From the NCBI GenBank assembly GCA_002839355.1, contig PGXW01000037.1:1-42152 (forward strand): a stretch of DNA of 42,152 nucleotides, given 5' to 3'. The stretch is from Spirochaetae bacterium HGW-Spirochaetae-2 (lineage in GTDB: Bacteria; Spirochaetota; Spirochaetia; Sphaerochaetales; Sphaerochaetaceae). The stretch's first letter is position 1; each line of letters opens with the position of its first letter. This document shows, piece by piece, positions 1 through 9,045 of this stretch. The notes under the pieces are model-generated. The model did no database searches, was not told the DNA's origin, and saw nothing but the letters and a program-made list of their open reading frames with translations. Made by a program: the position numbers and the translations under genes.

Positions 1-711
1 GATCGCGCTGAATTCTTCACCTCCCTCGATTAGGTTTTCTTCATTCTTATATCCTGGACCCATGACTTGCTTCAATGATGGTGACGGTTTGACACGTACC
101 TTGTTGATGATGGCAACTTCATCACAGGTCCTCTGCACATCATCCAGGATATGGGAGGACATGAAGATGGTAGTCCTCTCCCGTAATATGGCGATCAGTG
201 AAAGAACCTCTTTCCTTCCCACTGGATCCAAGGCTGACACCGGTTCATCGAGAAAGACAACCTTTGGGCTGTGTAGTATCGCCTGCGCGATCCCTAGTCT
301 CTGTCGCATTCCACCCGAGTAACCACCGATCCTACGATCAGCGGCCTCTTCGATTCCGCACAGATGCAACATTTCCCGAATCCTTCTGCCCTTCTCATTC
401 TTTTCCATTCCATAGAGGCTTCCCGACAGGTCGAGCAATTCCCTCCCTGTCATCCAAGCGTAATAGGAGGGTTGTTGCGCCAGGTACCCGAAGCTACCCT
501 TGCTTCCATCATCAACTCGGCCATTGATGCTATACGTGCCGGAAGTCGCGGAGATCAAACCGGTGAGTATACGTATGAGGGTGGTCTTTCCTGCTCCATT
601 GGGACCGAGGAATCCGAATACCCTTCCCTCTTCCACCGACAAGGTGACTCCATCGAGAGCTTGTACGGATCCGTAACGCTTCCTGAGATTGCTTATTTCA
701 ATAATCGCCAT
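1..711 (-). CDS. ABC transporter ATP-binding protein, 3' end cut by window edge
   Basis: The frame is open from an ATG at 709-711 to base 1, giving 237 codons without a stop. Visible motifs are Walker A (GPNGAGKTT, about residue 36), the signature YSGGMRQR and Walker B (VVFLDEP). The protein would energise an ABC-2 type exporter. Its start lies inside the end of the upstream small membrane gene (14 bp overlap), so translation is probably coupled. In Bacillus the PLDc_N protein YxlE is followed by the ATPase YxlF and the permease YxlG, and this pair has the same order. The permease would lie beyond base 1. Substrate cannot be told from sequence. Confidence 0.9.
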   Translation of the reverse strand, partial: MAIIEISNLRKRYGSVQALDGVTLSVEEGRVFGFLGPNGAGKTTLIRILTGLISATSGTYSINGRVDDGSKGSFGYLAQQPSYYAWMTGRELLDLSGSLYGMEKNEKGRRIREMLHLCGIEEAADRRIGGYSGGMRQRLGIAQAILHSPKVVFLDEPVSALDPVGRKEVLSLIAILRERTTIFMSSHILDDVQRTCDEVAIINKVRVKPSPSLKQVMGPGYKNEENLIEGGEEFSAI

Positions 712-901
712 CGGTTTTTCTCCCATACAGTAGATACAATACCGGACCAAAGAGATTTATAAAAAGGAATATGAGAAGCCATGCCGATTTCGGAACTCCT
801 TTGAATCGCTCCCTATGCAGCCAATCCCTGAGACAGATGATTTTTAGCACAAGTTCAAGGATAATAAGGGGAAGTAGCAAGACAATCGTTTGTGTATCCA
901 T
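698..901 (-). CDS. Small PLDc_N-type membrane protein (YxlE-like)
   Basis: This is a 67-residue protein with two hydrophobic segments (about residues 5-25 and 40-60) separated by a short basic stretch. The second segment ends in a GPVLYLLYGRK-like motif typical of the PLDc_N (phospholipase D-nuclease N-terminal) domain. Such proteins accompany ABC exporters and bacteriocin immunity loci, but their biochemical role is unknown. It starts 2 bp after the hydrolase stop and overlaps the ABC ATPase start, so all three genes read as one operon. Confidence 0.8.
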   Translation of the reverse strand: MDTQTIVLLLPLIILELVLKIICLRDWLHRERFKGVPKSAWLLIFLFINLFGPVLYLLYGRKTDGDY

Positions 902-903
902 GA

Positions 904-2193
904 TTATTGGTCTCCTTTGTTTTGTTCTTTGATAAACGATATTACCGTGTCTATGAATTGGTCATGCAACGGTAAATTCCTATTCCTATAAGACTGTACG
1001 AGATCTTCGTCGGTTTCTGCCCAACGCAAGAGGTGCCCCATATTCTGGATCTCCACGAATTTGACAGCATCGGGCACATTGTCTTGTCTGAAGAGATCGT
1101 CTTCTCCCACAAGCCGCTCGTCATGGTCTCCCCATACCACTAGGACAGGCATGTCCAGCGAACGGAGCACCTCACTCGGATCGTATGCCATCCATGTCTG
1201 CAGATATCGTTCACGACCAAGGGGAACCAGGGAATCGACCAGAAGATTACCTGTTTCCCGATACATGGAATTTGCTATCTCTCCCAGTCTCCTTTCCAGA
1301 ATAGGAGCGGCTTCGCTATCCAATCGTCCAATTTGCTTTACGATCTGTCGATCGATCGGATCACCATTTCCCGCAACGGATATCGCAAAATCGATTGGGA
1401 AAGCTTTCGCTGCCAGAAGGCCGATGAGAGAGCCTTCCGAATGGCCTACCACTCCCAATGCACCGGTGGTATGCTCGGATTCCAAATACTCGAGCCATGC
1501 CACAGCATGCTCGACATAGTCGTCGAAGGTCCCCTCCGCAAGTATTGATTCGTCTTCCACGATACTCTCTCCTACTCCCATCTTGTCATACCTGACAGAA
1601 GCGATTCCAACTTCATACAATCGTCTGGCAAGATGCCAAAGACTATCATTGCTTTCAACGATCAGTTCAGAGTTTCCATCCCTGTCGGTAGGTCCCGAAC
1701 CGGCAAGTATCAGTACCGTCGGGAATGGCCCTTCTCCTTCTGGAACCAGGTGGGTCCCGTACAACATCCCCTGGGCTACCGCCACAGAAACCGATTTTCC
1801 ACTACGTGGAGGCTGCTGCAGTCTGCGATGTTCCACGGAGTATCTGCCCGGTCTAAGCATCACCGTCCCGCTTGTATTGTCATAGAGGATCTTTCCATCA
1901 AAACCCACTTCTTGAGGCGTTAGGAGGAAACGCATCACCGAGGTACCTATGCCAATCTTGAACGACCATTGTTTGTCTGCCAAACGCAGATCATCTACCG
2001 GAACATCCATTGCCAGCAGTTCCGGGATAGAAAGATATACCTTTTTGTCCTCTGCCTTCATATGGATGAAAAATTTCGTTTCATCGATGGTGACGATACC
2101 TTCCCATCGGTTGTCTTCGAGAACCAGATCGCTTTTGCTACATCCTGGGAACAGGAAAAGAGTCAGCAAGACTAGTATGATATAATAACGCAT
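904..2193 (-). CDS. Lipoprotein alpha/beta hydrolase (serine hydrolase)
   Basis: The 429-residue protein begins with a signal peptide and a lipobox (LFPGC, Cys18), so it should be a membrane-anchored lipoprotein facing the periplasm or surface. After a beta-rich N-terminal domain of about 130 residues comes an alpha/beta hydrolase domain: oxyanion region GSGPTDRDG (166-173), nucleophile elbow GHSEG (Ser252), acid in VVWGDHD (Asp356) and His387 in NMGHLL. The architecture matches acyl-peptidase/S33-like esterases. It heads the operon with the PLDc_N protein and ABC ATPase and follows a LuxR-type regulator. The substrate is unknown; a role in envelope or antimicrobial stress is an inference from context. 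Confidence 0.82.
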   Translation of the reverse strand: MRYYIILVLLTLFLFPGCSKSDLVLEDNRWEGIVTIDETKFFIHMKAEDKKVYLSIPELLAMDVPVDDLRLADKQWSFKIGIGTSVMRFLLTPQEVGFDGKILYDNTSGTVMLRPGRYSVEHRRLQQPPRSGKSVSVAVAQGMLYGTHLVPEGEGPFPTVLILAGSGPTDRDGNSELIVESNDSLWHLARRLYEVGIASVRYDKMGVGESIVEDESILAEGTFDDYVEHAVAWLEYLESEHTTGALGVVGHSEGSLIGLLAAKAFPIDFAISVAGNGDPIDRQIVKQIGRLDSEAAPILERRLGEIANSMYRETGNLLVDSLVPLGRERYLQTWMAYDPSEVLRSLDMPVLVVWGDHDERLVGEDDLFRQDNVPDAVKFVEIQNMGHLLRWAETDEDLVQSYRNRNLPLHDQFIDTVISFIKEQNKGDQ

Positions 2194-2273
2194 TGTGACC
2201 TCACAGCACGAAGTCTAGCTGTACCGCGAACGTGAGAATAGTCGGGAAATGTACGTAATCAGGGAGATTTTGG

Positions 2274-3182
2274 TTACGTAGTGTTACGTATCTGCATGAA
2301 CGAATGCGTCAACTCGGCCCGATTTGAGACTGAACACTTCTTGCATATCCGATACACATGAGTCTCAACGGTCCGTGTGGAAATGCCCAAGAACCCGGCA
2401 ATCTCCTTATAGGGGTGTCCCTTCACCAGGTAGGTGACGATTTGCAGCTCACGTGGGCTTAATCCATATGTTGTCCCGAAGAAATCCAGAGGATCGACAA
2501 TCGGGTCCCGTTCCGTCGAGGAGGCCTCCCTCAGATACATCAACACATCGTTGACACACCAAATCAGGATAAAGATCGCTGTCGCCAGAGAATCGTACAC
2601 AGGTCTATAGCTGGTGGGAAAGAGTGCGAAGAGAAATGCATACAGCCCGAATAGCAGATAAGCGATCGCCGAGATGCTCATAAACGATTGCATGCGTTGC
2701 ACCCGACAGGTCGTGGCTTTGGTGGTACGGGCCCTATACAAGAGGAAAGCTAGGCCGATCGCTACATTCACCAAAGTGGTAAACAGTGGACCGAGAAACA
2801 GGATATGGAGGAACATGATGGGAACCACAAGGATCGCTATGCCGAAGGCGATAAGAAACCCGGTCTTCTTTACCCTATTGGAGACGGTGCCCTGTTCGAT
2901 GGAACCCAACAATGTGACAATCCTGTAGATGATGATGATGGAAATAACAACCCGCATGATACCTATGAAGGTGAGGAGCACTATATGGTAGGAATCGAGG
3001 AATGTGTTGTGGACAAATCCAATGAACTGCAACACGAACCAGAACCAAGAGATTGCGACATACCAGAGGTATTGTTTGCGGTATTCTTCATACTCCTCCT
3101 TCTGTGCCAAGTAGGAAAGTATGAACGTGCCGAAGAGTGATGTGAATCCTAGGATGCTCAACCAAAAGGTAAGGAGGTTCAT
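2274..3182 (-). CDS. Membrane-anchored LuxR-family transcriptional regulator
   Basis: The 302-residue protein has an N-terminal half of about seven hydrophobic helices (residues 5-215) and a C-terminal LuxR/GerE helix-turn-helix (about 228-290) with the hallmark LSPRELQIVTYL and the recognition helix STRTVETHVYRI. The start is supported by AAGGAG eight bases upstream. Membrane-LuxR proteins of this kind are presumed to sense envelope or lipid signals. It lies 80 bp upstream of the lipoprotein hydrolase operon on the same strand, so it is the likely local regulator. Confidence 0.88.
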   Translation of the reverse strand: MNLLTFWLSILGFTSLFGTFILSYLAQKEEYEEYRKQYLWYVAISWFWFVLQFIGFVHNTFLDSYHIVLLTFIGIMRVVISIIIIYRIVTLLGSIEQGTVSNRVKKTGFLIAFGIAILVVPIMFLHILFLGPLFTTLVNVAIGLAFLLYRARTTKATTCRVQRMQSFMSISAIAYLLFGLYAFLFALFPTSYRPVYDSLATAIFILIWCVNDVLMYLREASSTERDPIVDPLDFFGTTYGLSPRELQIVTYLVKGHPYKEIAGFLGISTRTVETHVYRICKKCSVSNRAELTHSFMQIRNTT

Positions 3183-3282
3183 GTAAAAGGCTCCTTGATT
3201 CTACAACTTTACACCAGTACTATGCAGGGTTGAAACTATCCTGTCCACCCCTTTGTTCGGGAAGTACCAGGTACGAAAATTG

Positions 3283-3319
3283 TATTTTGTATGCAAAATC
3301 GTAAACGCGTACCAGGTAC
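3283..3319. repeat. 37-bp dispersed repeat, copy R1 (left of DUF4143 gene 1)
   Basis: This is the first of four same-orientation copies of an element with two palindromes: a TTTGTATACAAA-like block (here TTTGTATGCAAA) and, 12 bases on, GTACCAGGTAC. It differs from copy R2 at four of 37 positions. A second GTACCAGGTAC stands just upstream at 3264-3274. Copies R1 and R2 bracket the first DUF4143 gene. Confidence 0.85.
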
Positions 3320-3329
3320 TTCTAACCGA

Positions 3330-3348
3330 TTATATTTTAAAAATATAA
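3330..3348. promoter_or_regulatory. AT-rich perfect palindrome upstream of DUF4143 gene 1
   Basis: TTATATTTT-A-AAAATATAA is a perfect 9+1+9 inverted repeat, 57 bp before the start codon of the first DUF4143 gene and 17 bp after repeat R1. Position and symmetry suit an operator or an AT-rich promoter region. No clear -35/-10 pair was fixed here. Confidence 0.4.
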
Positions 3349-3405
3349 CCGAATTACATTGCCAGATTTGACCGAATGATGTATTATGCATGCAGGAGAA
3401 CATCC

Positions 3406-4671
3406 ATGGACAGCAACGTCTATCGACCACGCATCATAGATTCGGCAGTCGAACAACACCTTCGGGCATTTGGAGCAGTATGCATCGAGGGTCCCAAGTG
3501 GTGCGGAAAGACCTGGACTGCCCAGAAGCATTCCCAAAGTGCATTCCTTGTCGGCGACCCCGCAGGGAATTTCCAAAATAGGCAGCTCGCACAAATCGAT
3601 CCTTCCCTGGTACTGAAAGGCACGTCTCCCCGTCTGATCGATGAATGGCAAGAAGTGCCATCGCTATGGGATGCGGTGCGGTTCACTGTCGACCAGTCCA
3701 CCAGGAAAGGACAGTTCATCCTTACCGGCAGCGCCACTCCTTCGCACAAGGGGGTCATGCATAGCGGTACCGGACGTATCGCACGGTTGCGCATGATGCC
3801 CATGTCATTGTTCGAGTCGGGGAGTTCATCCGGAAAAGTGTCATTGAAAGACTTGTGTGCCGGAACCCTTGAGAACGTTATCGTAAAAGAAACGAGCCTT
3901 CAATCCTTGGCATCGCACATATTAAGGGGCGGGTGGCCTGGCAACCTGCAATTGTCGACGGAAGATGCGGTCAAGATTCCGGCGCAATATCTGGACAATA
4001 TGGTAACTGAAGATATTGCCAAAGTGGATGGCAAGGTGCGTGATGAGGCGAAATTGCGCCTCCTGCTTCGGTCGCTCGCGCGCAACGAGAGCACGACAGC
4101 AACCAGGACACGTCTGAAAAGTGACATGCGGGGAGTTGAACAGTTGACTATCGATGAGGATACAATTGCCGACTATCTCAATGTCTTTGCAAAGCTGTTC
4201 ATCATCGAGAACCAAAAGCCGTTTGCAACTGCCATACGTTCCTCTCTTCGTATAAAACAAGCAGAGAAGCGTCATCTGGTTGATCCATCTTTTGCATGCG
4301 CTCTGTTGGGCATTACCGATGAAGACCGGCTGATTGGAGACCTTCGGACGTTCGGATTTCTGTTCGAGGCTTTGTGCGAACGGGACCTCAAGATCTATGC
4401 ACAATCGTTCGGAGCCAATCTCCTTCACTACCAAGACTACAGCAATGACGAGATCGATGCTGTAGTGGAGCTTGCGGACGGAAGCTGGTCCGCCTTTGAG
4501 ATCAAGCTGGGGGCAAACCAGATCGATGAAGCCGCTGCGAAGCTATTGGCTGTCAACAGGAAATTCGAACGTCCGGCGACCACCCTTTGTGTTATCTGCG
4601 GCCGCACGAACGCAGCGTACCGCAGACCCGATGGCGTATGCGTGGTACCGATCACTGCGTTGAAACCGTGA
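3406..4671 (+). CDS. AAA ATPase with DUF4143 domain, copy 1
   Basis: The start at 3406 is preferred because AGGAG lies at 3394-3398; the upstream ATGs (3376, 3379) lack a ribosome binding site. The 421-residue protein has an AAA_14 P-loop domain (Walker A GPKWCGKT at residues 29-36, Walker B in LIDEWQ) and a C-terminal DUF4143 domain with a PD-(D/E)XK-like region (FEIKLG near the end). These ATPases are multicopy in spirochaete and Bacteroidota genomes; no function is established. It is a full-length homologue of the gene at 11269 with the Walker A at the same residue numbers. It is flanked by direct repeats R1 and R2 and is convergent with the XRE-cupin gene. Confidence 0.9.
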   Translation: MDSNVYRPRIIDSAVEQHLRAFGAVCIEGPKWCGKTWTAQKHSQSAFLVGDPAGNFQNRQLAQIDPSLVLKGTSPRLIDEWQEVPSLWDAVRFTVDQSTRKGQFILTGSATPSHKGVMHSGTGRIARLRMMPMSLFESGSSSGKVSLKDLCAGTLENVIVKETSLQSLASHILRGGWPGNLQLSTEDAVKIPAQYLDNMVTEDIAKVDGKVRDEAKLRLLLRSLARNESTTATRTRLKSDMRGVEQLTIDEDTIADYLNVFAKLFIIENQKPFATAIRSSLRIKQAEKRHLVDPSFACALLGITDEDRLIGDLRTFGFLFEALCERDLKIYAQSFGANLLHYQDYSNDEIDAVVELADGSWSAFEIKLGANQIDEAAAKLLAVNRKFERPATTLCVICGRTNAAYRRPDGVCVVPITALKP

Positions 4672-4682
4672 CTTTTTGTGGT

Positions 4683-4708
4683 GGGAACTCCTCCAAGTTC
4701 CCGATTTT
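4683..4708 (+). terminator. Candidate intrinsic terminator after DUF4143 gene 1
   Basis: GGGAACT and AGTTCCC form a 7-bp stem around a six-base loop, followed by GATTTT. It starts 12 bp after the stop codon. The T run is short, so termination strength is uncertain. Confidence 0.45.
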
Positions 4709-4774
4709 CATAAACACCACCAAAGCCAGCGATGAGCGAAAAGGTACAGACAACGTGAGGTGACCGAAAGCTCT

Positions 4775-4811
4775 TATTTTGTATACAAATTTGTAAACAC
4801 GTACCAGGTAC
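4775..4811. repeat. 37-bp dispersed repeat, copy R2 (right of DUF4143 gene 1)
   Basis: It has the same order as R1: TTTGTATACAAA followed by GTACCAGGTAC. The 45 bp before it (from about 4728) resemble the stretch before copy R4, sharing the pattern GAGCGA...GGTAC...GTGA/GTGATCGAA. The element ends 2 bp from the stop codon of the oppositely oriented XRE-cupin gene, just as R4 ends 4 bp from the LacI gene stop. Confidence 0.88.
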
Positions 4812-4813
4812 AA

Positions 4814-5353
4814 TCAGGAAATGATATCCAAGACTTTGACGGTCTCCGTCAAGGGAATGGTCTGGTGCTCCATGTTCCCGTTGAAATAGATACCGTCGCC
4901 CTCCTTCAAATGATACTCCTGGTCCCCGATCTTCAGGATCATCTCACCTTCAAGTATGTACAGGAACTCCTCGCCCTCATGGGTGGTCTTGTGCAATTTG
5001 TGCTCATGGCTGTGTGTCTCGAAATAGAAGGGCTGCATCGCCTTGTCTTCCTGGGCGGAGGCGAAGGGATACATGGAGTAGCCCTTGGATGTCTTGATCA
5101 GCTGGGTGACCACCGTCGAGTGGACATCGTGGGTGATATCCTTGTGGTTGTCCTCGTCAAGCAGGAACGATATCTTGATACCCAACGAATCGGCAATCTT
5201 GGCAAGCACACCTATGGAAGGCATCACCTTCCCCTTTTCGATCTTCGAGAGGTGGCTTTTGGTGAAGCCACAGAAGTCGGCTATCTCCTGCTGAGTCCGC
5301 TTCTGTTGCATCCGGGCCTTCTTGATGTGAAATCCAATCTTTACCTGATCCAT
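4814..5353 (-). CDS. XRE-family regulator with C-terminal cupin
   Basis: The 179-residue protein has an N-terminal XRE helix-turn-helix (about 7-61, with TQQEIADFCGFTKSHLSKIE) and a cupin_2 domain (about 110-175, with THEGEEFLYILEGE and MEHQTIP). The layout is that of PuuR/SutR-like regulators, where the cupin senses a small molecule. It is the last gene of the TRAP/peptidase operon and probably controls it in response to substrate. No strong ribosome binding site is visible; AGGGGAG lies about 14 bases from the ATG. Confidence 0.88.
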   Translation of the reverse strand: MDQVKIGFHIKKARMQQKRTQQEIADFCGFTKSHLSKIEKGKVMPSIGVLAKIADSLGIKISFLLDEDNHKDITHDVHSTVVTQLIKTSKGYSMYPFASAQEDKAMQPFYFETHSHEHKLHKTTHEGEEFLYILEGEMILKIGDQEYHLKEGDGIYFNGNMEHQTIPLTETVKVLDIIS

Positions 5354-5420
5354 CGTACGCTTGTTGCTCCCCTGGAAAGAGAGGTGCCAGTGGTCACCTC
5401 ACGTTGCCTGTACCCATTGT

Positions 5421-6575
5421 TCAAAATTCGGTCGCTAGCCTGCCGTAGATTTCTGCGGCCAGTACAATGTGCCGGATCTCTACATATTCGTCCACAACAT
5501 GGGCTTGTCCAACCGTGCCGGGACCGATACCGATAGTCGGAATATGCTTGTTTCCGGCCGATTCGCTCCCATCGGTACAAAACTGATAGGTACGTACCAA
5601 CGGATCAAGACCCATGTCACTATAAACTTTTTTTGCTGCAAGGACAAGAAAATCCTCTTCGTCCAGGTACCACCCCGGGTAGAACCGTTCCGAGGTCAAG
5701 CTCTCGCCGGTATACGTCGGCAATGCTTCCCTTGCATACGAGACTTCGGCCTTGAACGATGGATCCTGGCTTTCCAATGTGTCGATGGTCGATCGGATCG
5801 GGGCCAGCACCGACTCGCGGTCCTCGTCCTCCAGTAGCCGCCGATCGAGTGTCACTCGGCAACGGTTGGGGATGATCGAGGTGCCCGGATAGGGAGATGA
5901 GATCATATCGGTGGCCACCATGATACCTTCGCCGAGACGGGGAGAGACTGCCGGTGGAGTTTCCCGCAGATGATGGAGCAACCGGACCATCTGGTCGATG
6001 GCATTCACACCCCGTTCGGGATGTGCCGAGTGTGCGTTCACCCCGATGGTCTCCACTATGATCTCCGCCCGTCCCTTCTGCCCGATTGCGATCTCCAGGT
6101 TGTTTGGTTCACCGAGCACGACGGCATCCGGAGCTAGGTGGTCGAGCACTTTTCCGAACCCTACCCCTTCGAAGACCTCCTCGTACACGACGGCGACCAC
6201 ATATACGTCGGCACCGTCGCGTACACCGCTTCTTGTCGCCGCACCATGGATCATGGCTGCCAGGGCCGCCTTCATGTCGGCCGCCCCACGACCGTAGAGA
6301 CGGCCATCCTTGATCACCGCACCAAAAGGATCGACGCTCCAGGCAGCGGCATCGGGAACATCGACAATGTCCATATGGCCTTCGAAGAGTATGGACCGCC
6401 TGCCATCGCCGCACAATTTGCCAATGACGTTCCCGTACCGGTCTGTGCGGATCTCGTCATACCCGAGTTCCCGCATTTCGCGGACAATCCGCTCGGCTAC
6501 AGCCTTCTCATGGCCGGAAAGGCTCTTCAAGCGGATCAGGTCCTGGCAGAATGCGATCAATTTCTCGTTATTCAC
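5421..6575 (-). CDS. M20-family metallohydrolase, YgeY-like
   Basis: Zinc-binding motifs of the M20 ArgE/DapE/CPG2 family are visible: GHMDIVD (His near residue 67), GRGAADMKA (Asp near 100), YEEVFEG (Glu pair near 134) and GQAHVVDE near the C-terminus. The central LPTYTGE and RFYPGWYLDEEDFL stretches match YgeY-type enzymes best. A GTG at 6575 with AGGAG eight bases upstream is preferred. An ATG at 6593, one base after the M24 stop, gives six extra residues but has no ribosome binding site. It should deacylate or hydrolyse a small amino-acid derivative in the cytoplasm; the exact substrate is unknown. Confidence 0.87.
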   Translation of the reverse strand: MNNEKLIAFCQDLIRLKSLSGHEKAVAERIVREMRELGYDEIRTDRYGNVIGKLCGDGRRSILFEGHMDIVDVPDAAAWSVDPFGAVIKDGRLYGRGAADMKAALAAMIHGAATRSGVRDGADVYVVAVVYEEVFEGVGFGKVLDHLAPDAVVLGEPNNLEIAIGQKGRAEIIVETIGVNAHSAHPERGVNAIDQMVRLLHHLRETPPAVSPRLGEGIMVATDMISSPYPGTSIIPNRCRVTLDRRLLEDEDRESVLAPIRSTIDTLESQDPSFKAEVSYAREALPTYTGESLTSERFYPGWYLDEEDFLVLAAKKVYSDMGLDPLVRTYQFCTDGSESAGNKHIPTIGIGPGTVGQAHVVDEYVEIRHIVLAAEIYGRLATEF

Positions 6576-6594
6576 TCCAACGACTCCTGTCATG

Positions 6595-7803
6595 TCATAT
6601 CCATAATTTTTGTGTAGTGGTCAAAACATGAGCCCCCTCGGACGTGACCAGGAGGTTTTGTTCATAATTCACCGTACCGACGCCGGGTTTGTACAGGCAT
6701 TTCTCAATGGCCAGGTACATGTCTTTTTGGATCAGCATGGTCTCTTCGTTGACGAACCATGGCCGTTCCCATGTCATGCCGATCCCATGGCCCCAGTGGG
6801 GAGGGAACGCTGCGTAGATCTGGTTTGGATCCTCTTGTTTCGCATCGAGGCTGATTCCATGGTCCAGCAGGTAGCGGTCGCCCGCTTCTACGATCTCACG
6901 GATGGAGGCGTTGGGGACGATCTTCGAGATCACATGCTCGCATGATGCGGTGACCTCTTCTATCATCCTGCGTTGGATCGGGTTTGGTGTACCTCCTACG
7001 ACGGTGGTCCTTCCGAAATCACAGATGTATCCTTCGTAAAGGATGATCAGGTCTACCTTGAAGATATCGCCGCGTTGCATCTTCCGCTGGGAGTCGAACC
7101 CGGGGAAATCGATGCTGTGCACCGGGTTGGCATCCGAACCGCCGTTGGTCACCACGAAGTACAGGACTGCCCCATTGCTGAACACGTAGTCCATCGCGGG
7201 TCCGATCACCTGGCTTTCGGTCTTTCCGGGTGCCACGCCTTCCATGATGATCCGCACCGCTTCGCTGCCAATCTGGCAGGCCCGGATGATGGCTTTCTGC
7301 TCCCTGGGAGCTTTAATGAGGCTGAGTGTGCCCATGATATCGTCGCAGGGAACCAGCTCCAAGTGGGGCATAGAGTCCTTCATGTGCCGCCAGGTCGTGA
7401 CGTGCAAGGTGTCCTCGTAGATGATACCGGCGGGACCCGCATCCATATGCAATTCCCGGGCAGTCTCGGCCAACAACCGGTGGAAATCGGGTGCATACCG
7501 CACATCTTTGATTGCCACCAGATCCTTGCGATACTCCAGGGTCGTCACCAGCAGGACCGGCTCCCCAACCGCGGGAATGAGCAGCATCGAGTGGGAGCGG
7601 CCGCTCCACAACGGCAGGTTGTCGGGGAGATAGCAGCGTTGCTGATAATGGTTCGCGAAGAAATCGCCTCCCGCAAACCGGTCGAAGGTGCCGCCGCCGC
7701 GGGAGCATATGAACACTCCCGTCAACGAACGCTCCCTAGCCGCCTTCTGGCAGGCACAACGTCTTTCTTCAAACAGCTTTCGTGGTACATCAGTGGCAAA
7801 CAT
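6595..7803 (-). CDS. M24-family peptidase (Xaa-Pro dipeptidase/creatinase type)
   Basis: The 402-residue protein has a creatinase N-terminal domain (about 1-165) and a pita-bread M24 domain. Metal ligands are visible in VDLIILYEGYICDFGRT (two Asp), GHGIGMTWERPW (His and substrate-binding region), AIEKCLY (Glu) and the final Glu in NYEQNLLV. Family members hydrolyse Xaa-Pro dipeptides, creatine or ectoine. Next to a TRAP transporter and an M20 enzyme, it likely performs the first cytoplasmic cleavage of the imported compound. GGAGA lies about ten bases before the ATG. Confidence 0.87.
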   Translation of the reverse strand: MFATDVPRKLFEERRCACQKAARERSLTGVFICSRGGGTFDRFAGGDFFANHYQQRCYLPDNLPLWSGRSHSMLLIPAVGEPVLLVTTLEYRKDLVAIKDVRYAPDFHRLLAETARELHMDAGPAGIIYEDTLHVTTWRHMKDSMPHLELVPCDDIMGTLSLIKAPREQKAIIRACQIGSEAVRIIMEGVAPGKTESQVIGPAMDYVFSNGAVLYFVVTNGGSDANPVHSIDFPGFDSQRKMQRGDIFKVDLIILYEGYICDFGRTTVVGGTPNPIQRRMIEEVTASCEHVISKIVPNASIREIVEAGDRYLLDHGISLDAKQEDPNQIYAAFPPHWGHGIGMTWERPWFVNEETMLIQKDMYLAIEKCLYKPGVGTVNYEQNLLVTSEGAHVLTTTQKLWI

Positions 7804-7927
7804 GGTCTGCTATCTCCTTTCGTTCCGTTTGGCTATGAGAGGCGACTTCGATCGCCTCACGTTGCCGGCATCCGCTCGGAAGAGTGGACCATTGCATGGT
7901 CCCCTCTCCCCTCGCTTCGTTTGGCAA
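7804..7927 (-). repeat. Intercistronic hairpins between dctP and the M24 gene
   Basis: Two stem-loops occupy this spacer: GAGGCGA/TCGCCTC (7839-7858, loop CTTCGA) and GGACCAT/ATGGTCC (7886-7902, 3-base loop, extended by GAG/CTC). The stretch 7821-7845, including CGTTTGGCTATGA, matches the reverse complement of about 12690-12713. The spacer follows the binding-protein gene, where REP-like hairpins often stabilise the upstream mRNA and lower downstream expression. Confidence 0.6.
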
Positions 7928-8971
7928 TTATCGATAGAATTGGGCGACTTCCGCTTCCAATCCTTCCAGGACCCTTGTGGACCGTTGTCCGTACTCCTTC
8001 TTGAAGAATTCCCGCACCGGTGCGGCCGCAAGCTTGAATTCCTCGATGGCAGCTTCCGACAGTTCGACAACTTCCAAGTGCTGGGCAAGCACCTTCTCCG
8101 CTTCGGCATTCGCCTTGTCTTGGAGTGCATATGCATATTCGTGCATCTCCTTTACCGTCTCGTCCAAGATTTGCTGCAGGTCGGTCGGAAGGCTGTTGAA
8201 ACTCTCATTGTTCATGAACACCCCTTCCAGGTACATGATATGGTTCGATTTGATCAGATAATCCTGCACTTCATACCATTTCATGTCGACCAGAGCCCCG
8301 AGGGGATTCTCGACTCCGGAGACCATATTGAGCTGCAAAGCGCTGTACACATCGGTGTAGGGCACGGGGGTCGGATTCGCGTTGTAAGCCTCGTAGTTCT
8401 TGATGATCAGCGGGGTATCCATGGTCCTGAAAGGCATCCCCTTGAAATCTGCAGGCTTTTCAATGCGGCGGTTGCTCAGCCAATCACTCGCTCCCAACGG
8501 CCACAGATCCATCAGCTTCAAGTTCTTCTCCGCATAGATGGCAGGGAATTCCTCGGTGGCGACCTTGCTGGATGCCAGGAAATCGTATGCATCCTTCACG
8601 TCGGTGGGCAACAGGTAGTGCAAGGCGAATACCTGTCCCTCGGGAACGATTGTAGCGACATTGCCGGGGCTTACGATCGCCATCTGGGTCGATCCGGTGA
8701 GGAGGTGCTCGACCAGGTCGACACCGACGCCAAGCTGTCCGACCTGGAACACCTCGAACTTGATCCGTCCGCCACTTTTTTCTTCGACCCGCCGGGCCAG
8801 CTCCTTGGCATACAGGTCGGGCACCGTATCGGCATACTCCTCATGGGTAATCCTGAAGGTGTACGTCTTGCGCACATCGCCTTTCTCACCGGAAACCGAG
8901 TCCGTGCCCCTACTGCAGGAAGGCAACAGGACGATCAGAGCGGCCAACAAAACAAACCATACCTTTTTCAT
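7928..8971 (-). CDS. dctP: TRAP transporter substrate-binding protein, DctP family
   Basis: The 347-residue protein carries a lipoprotein signal (LLPSC, Cys19), so it is a tethered periplasmic receptor. DctP hallmarks are visible: the GGRIKFEVF strand near residue 70 and the central substrate-binding region with PFRTMDTPLI. AAGGAG precedes the ATG. With DctQ and DctM it would import an organic acid or amino-acid derivative using an ion gradient. The downstream M24 and M20 enzymes suggest a peptide-like or N-acylated substrate (inference). Confidence 0.92.
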   Translation of the reverse strand: MKKVWFVLLAALIVLLPSCSRGTDSVSGEKGDVRKTYTFRITHEEYADTVPDLYAKELARRVEEKSGGRIKFEVFQVGQLGVGVDLVEHLLTGSTQMAIVSPGNVATIVPEGQVFALHYLLPTDVKDAYDFLASSKVATEEFPAIYAEKNLKLMDLWPLGASDWLSNRRIEKPADFKGMPFRTMDTPLIIKNYEAYNANPTPVPYTDVYSALQLNMVSGVENPLGALVDMKWYEVQDYLIKSNHIMYLEGVFMNNESFNSLPTDLQQILDETVKEMHEYAYALQDKANAEAEKVLAQHLEVVELSEAAIEEFKLAAAPVREFFKKEYGQRSTRVLEGLEAEVAQFYR

Positions 8972-9045
8972 GACAATTCTCCTTTTCTATCTACAGGGTC
9001 TGCACCAGGCAAACCTGAGTCTCAACCAGTCGGTCGGAAACGGGA

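Noticed and set aside
3236-3430. Small reverse frame with VPGT motifs at the R1 repeat
   Set aside because: The motif is the translation of GTACCAGGTAC; the frame has no ribosome binding site and overlaps two promoters.
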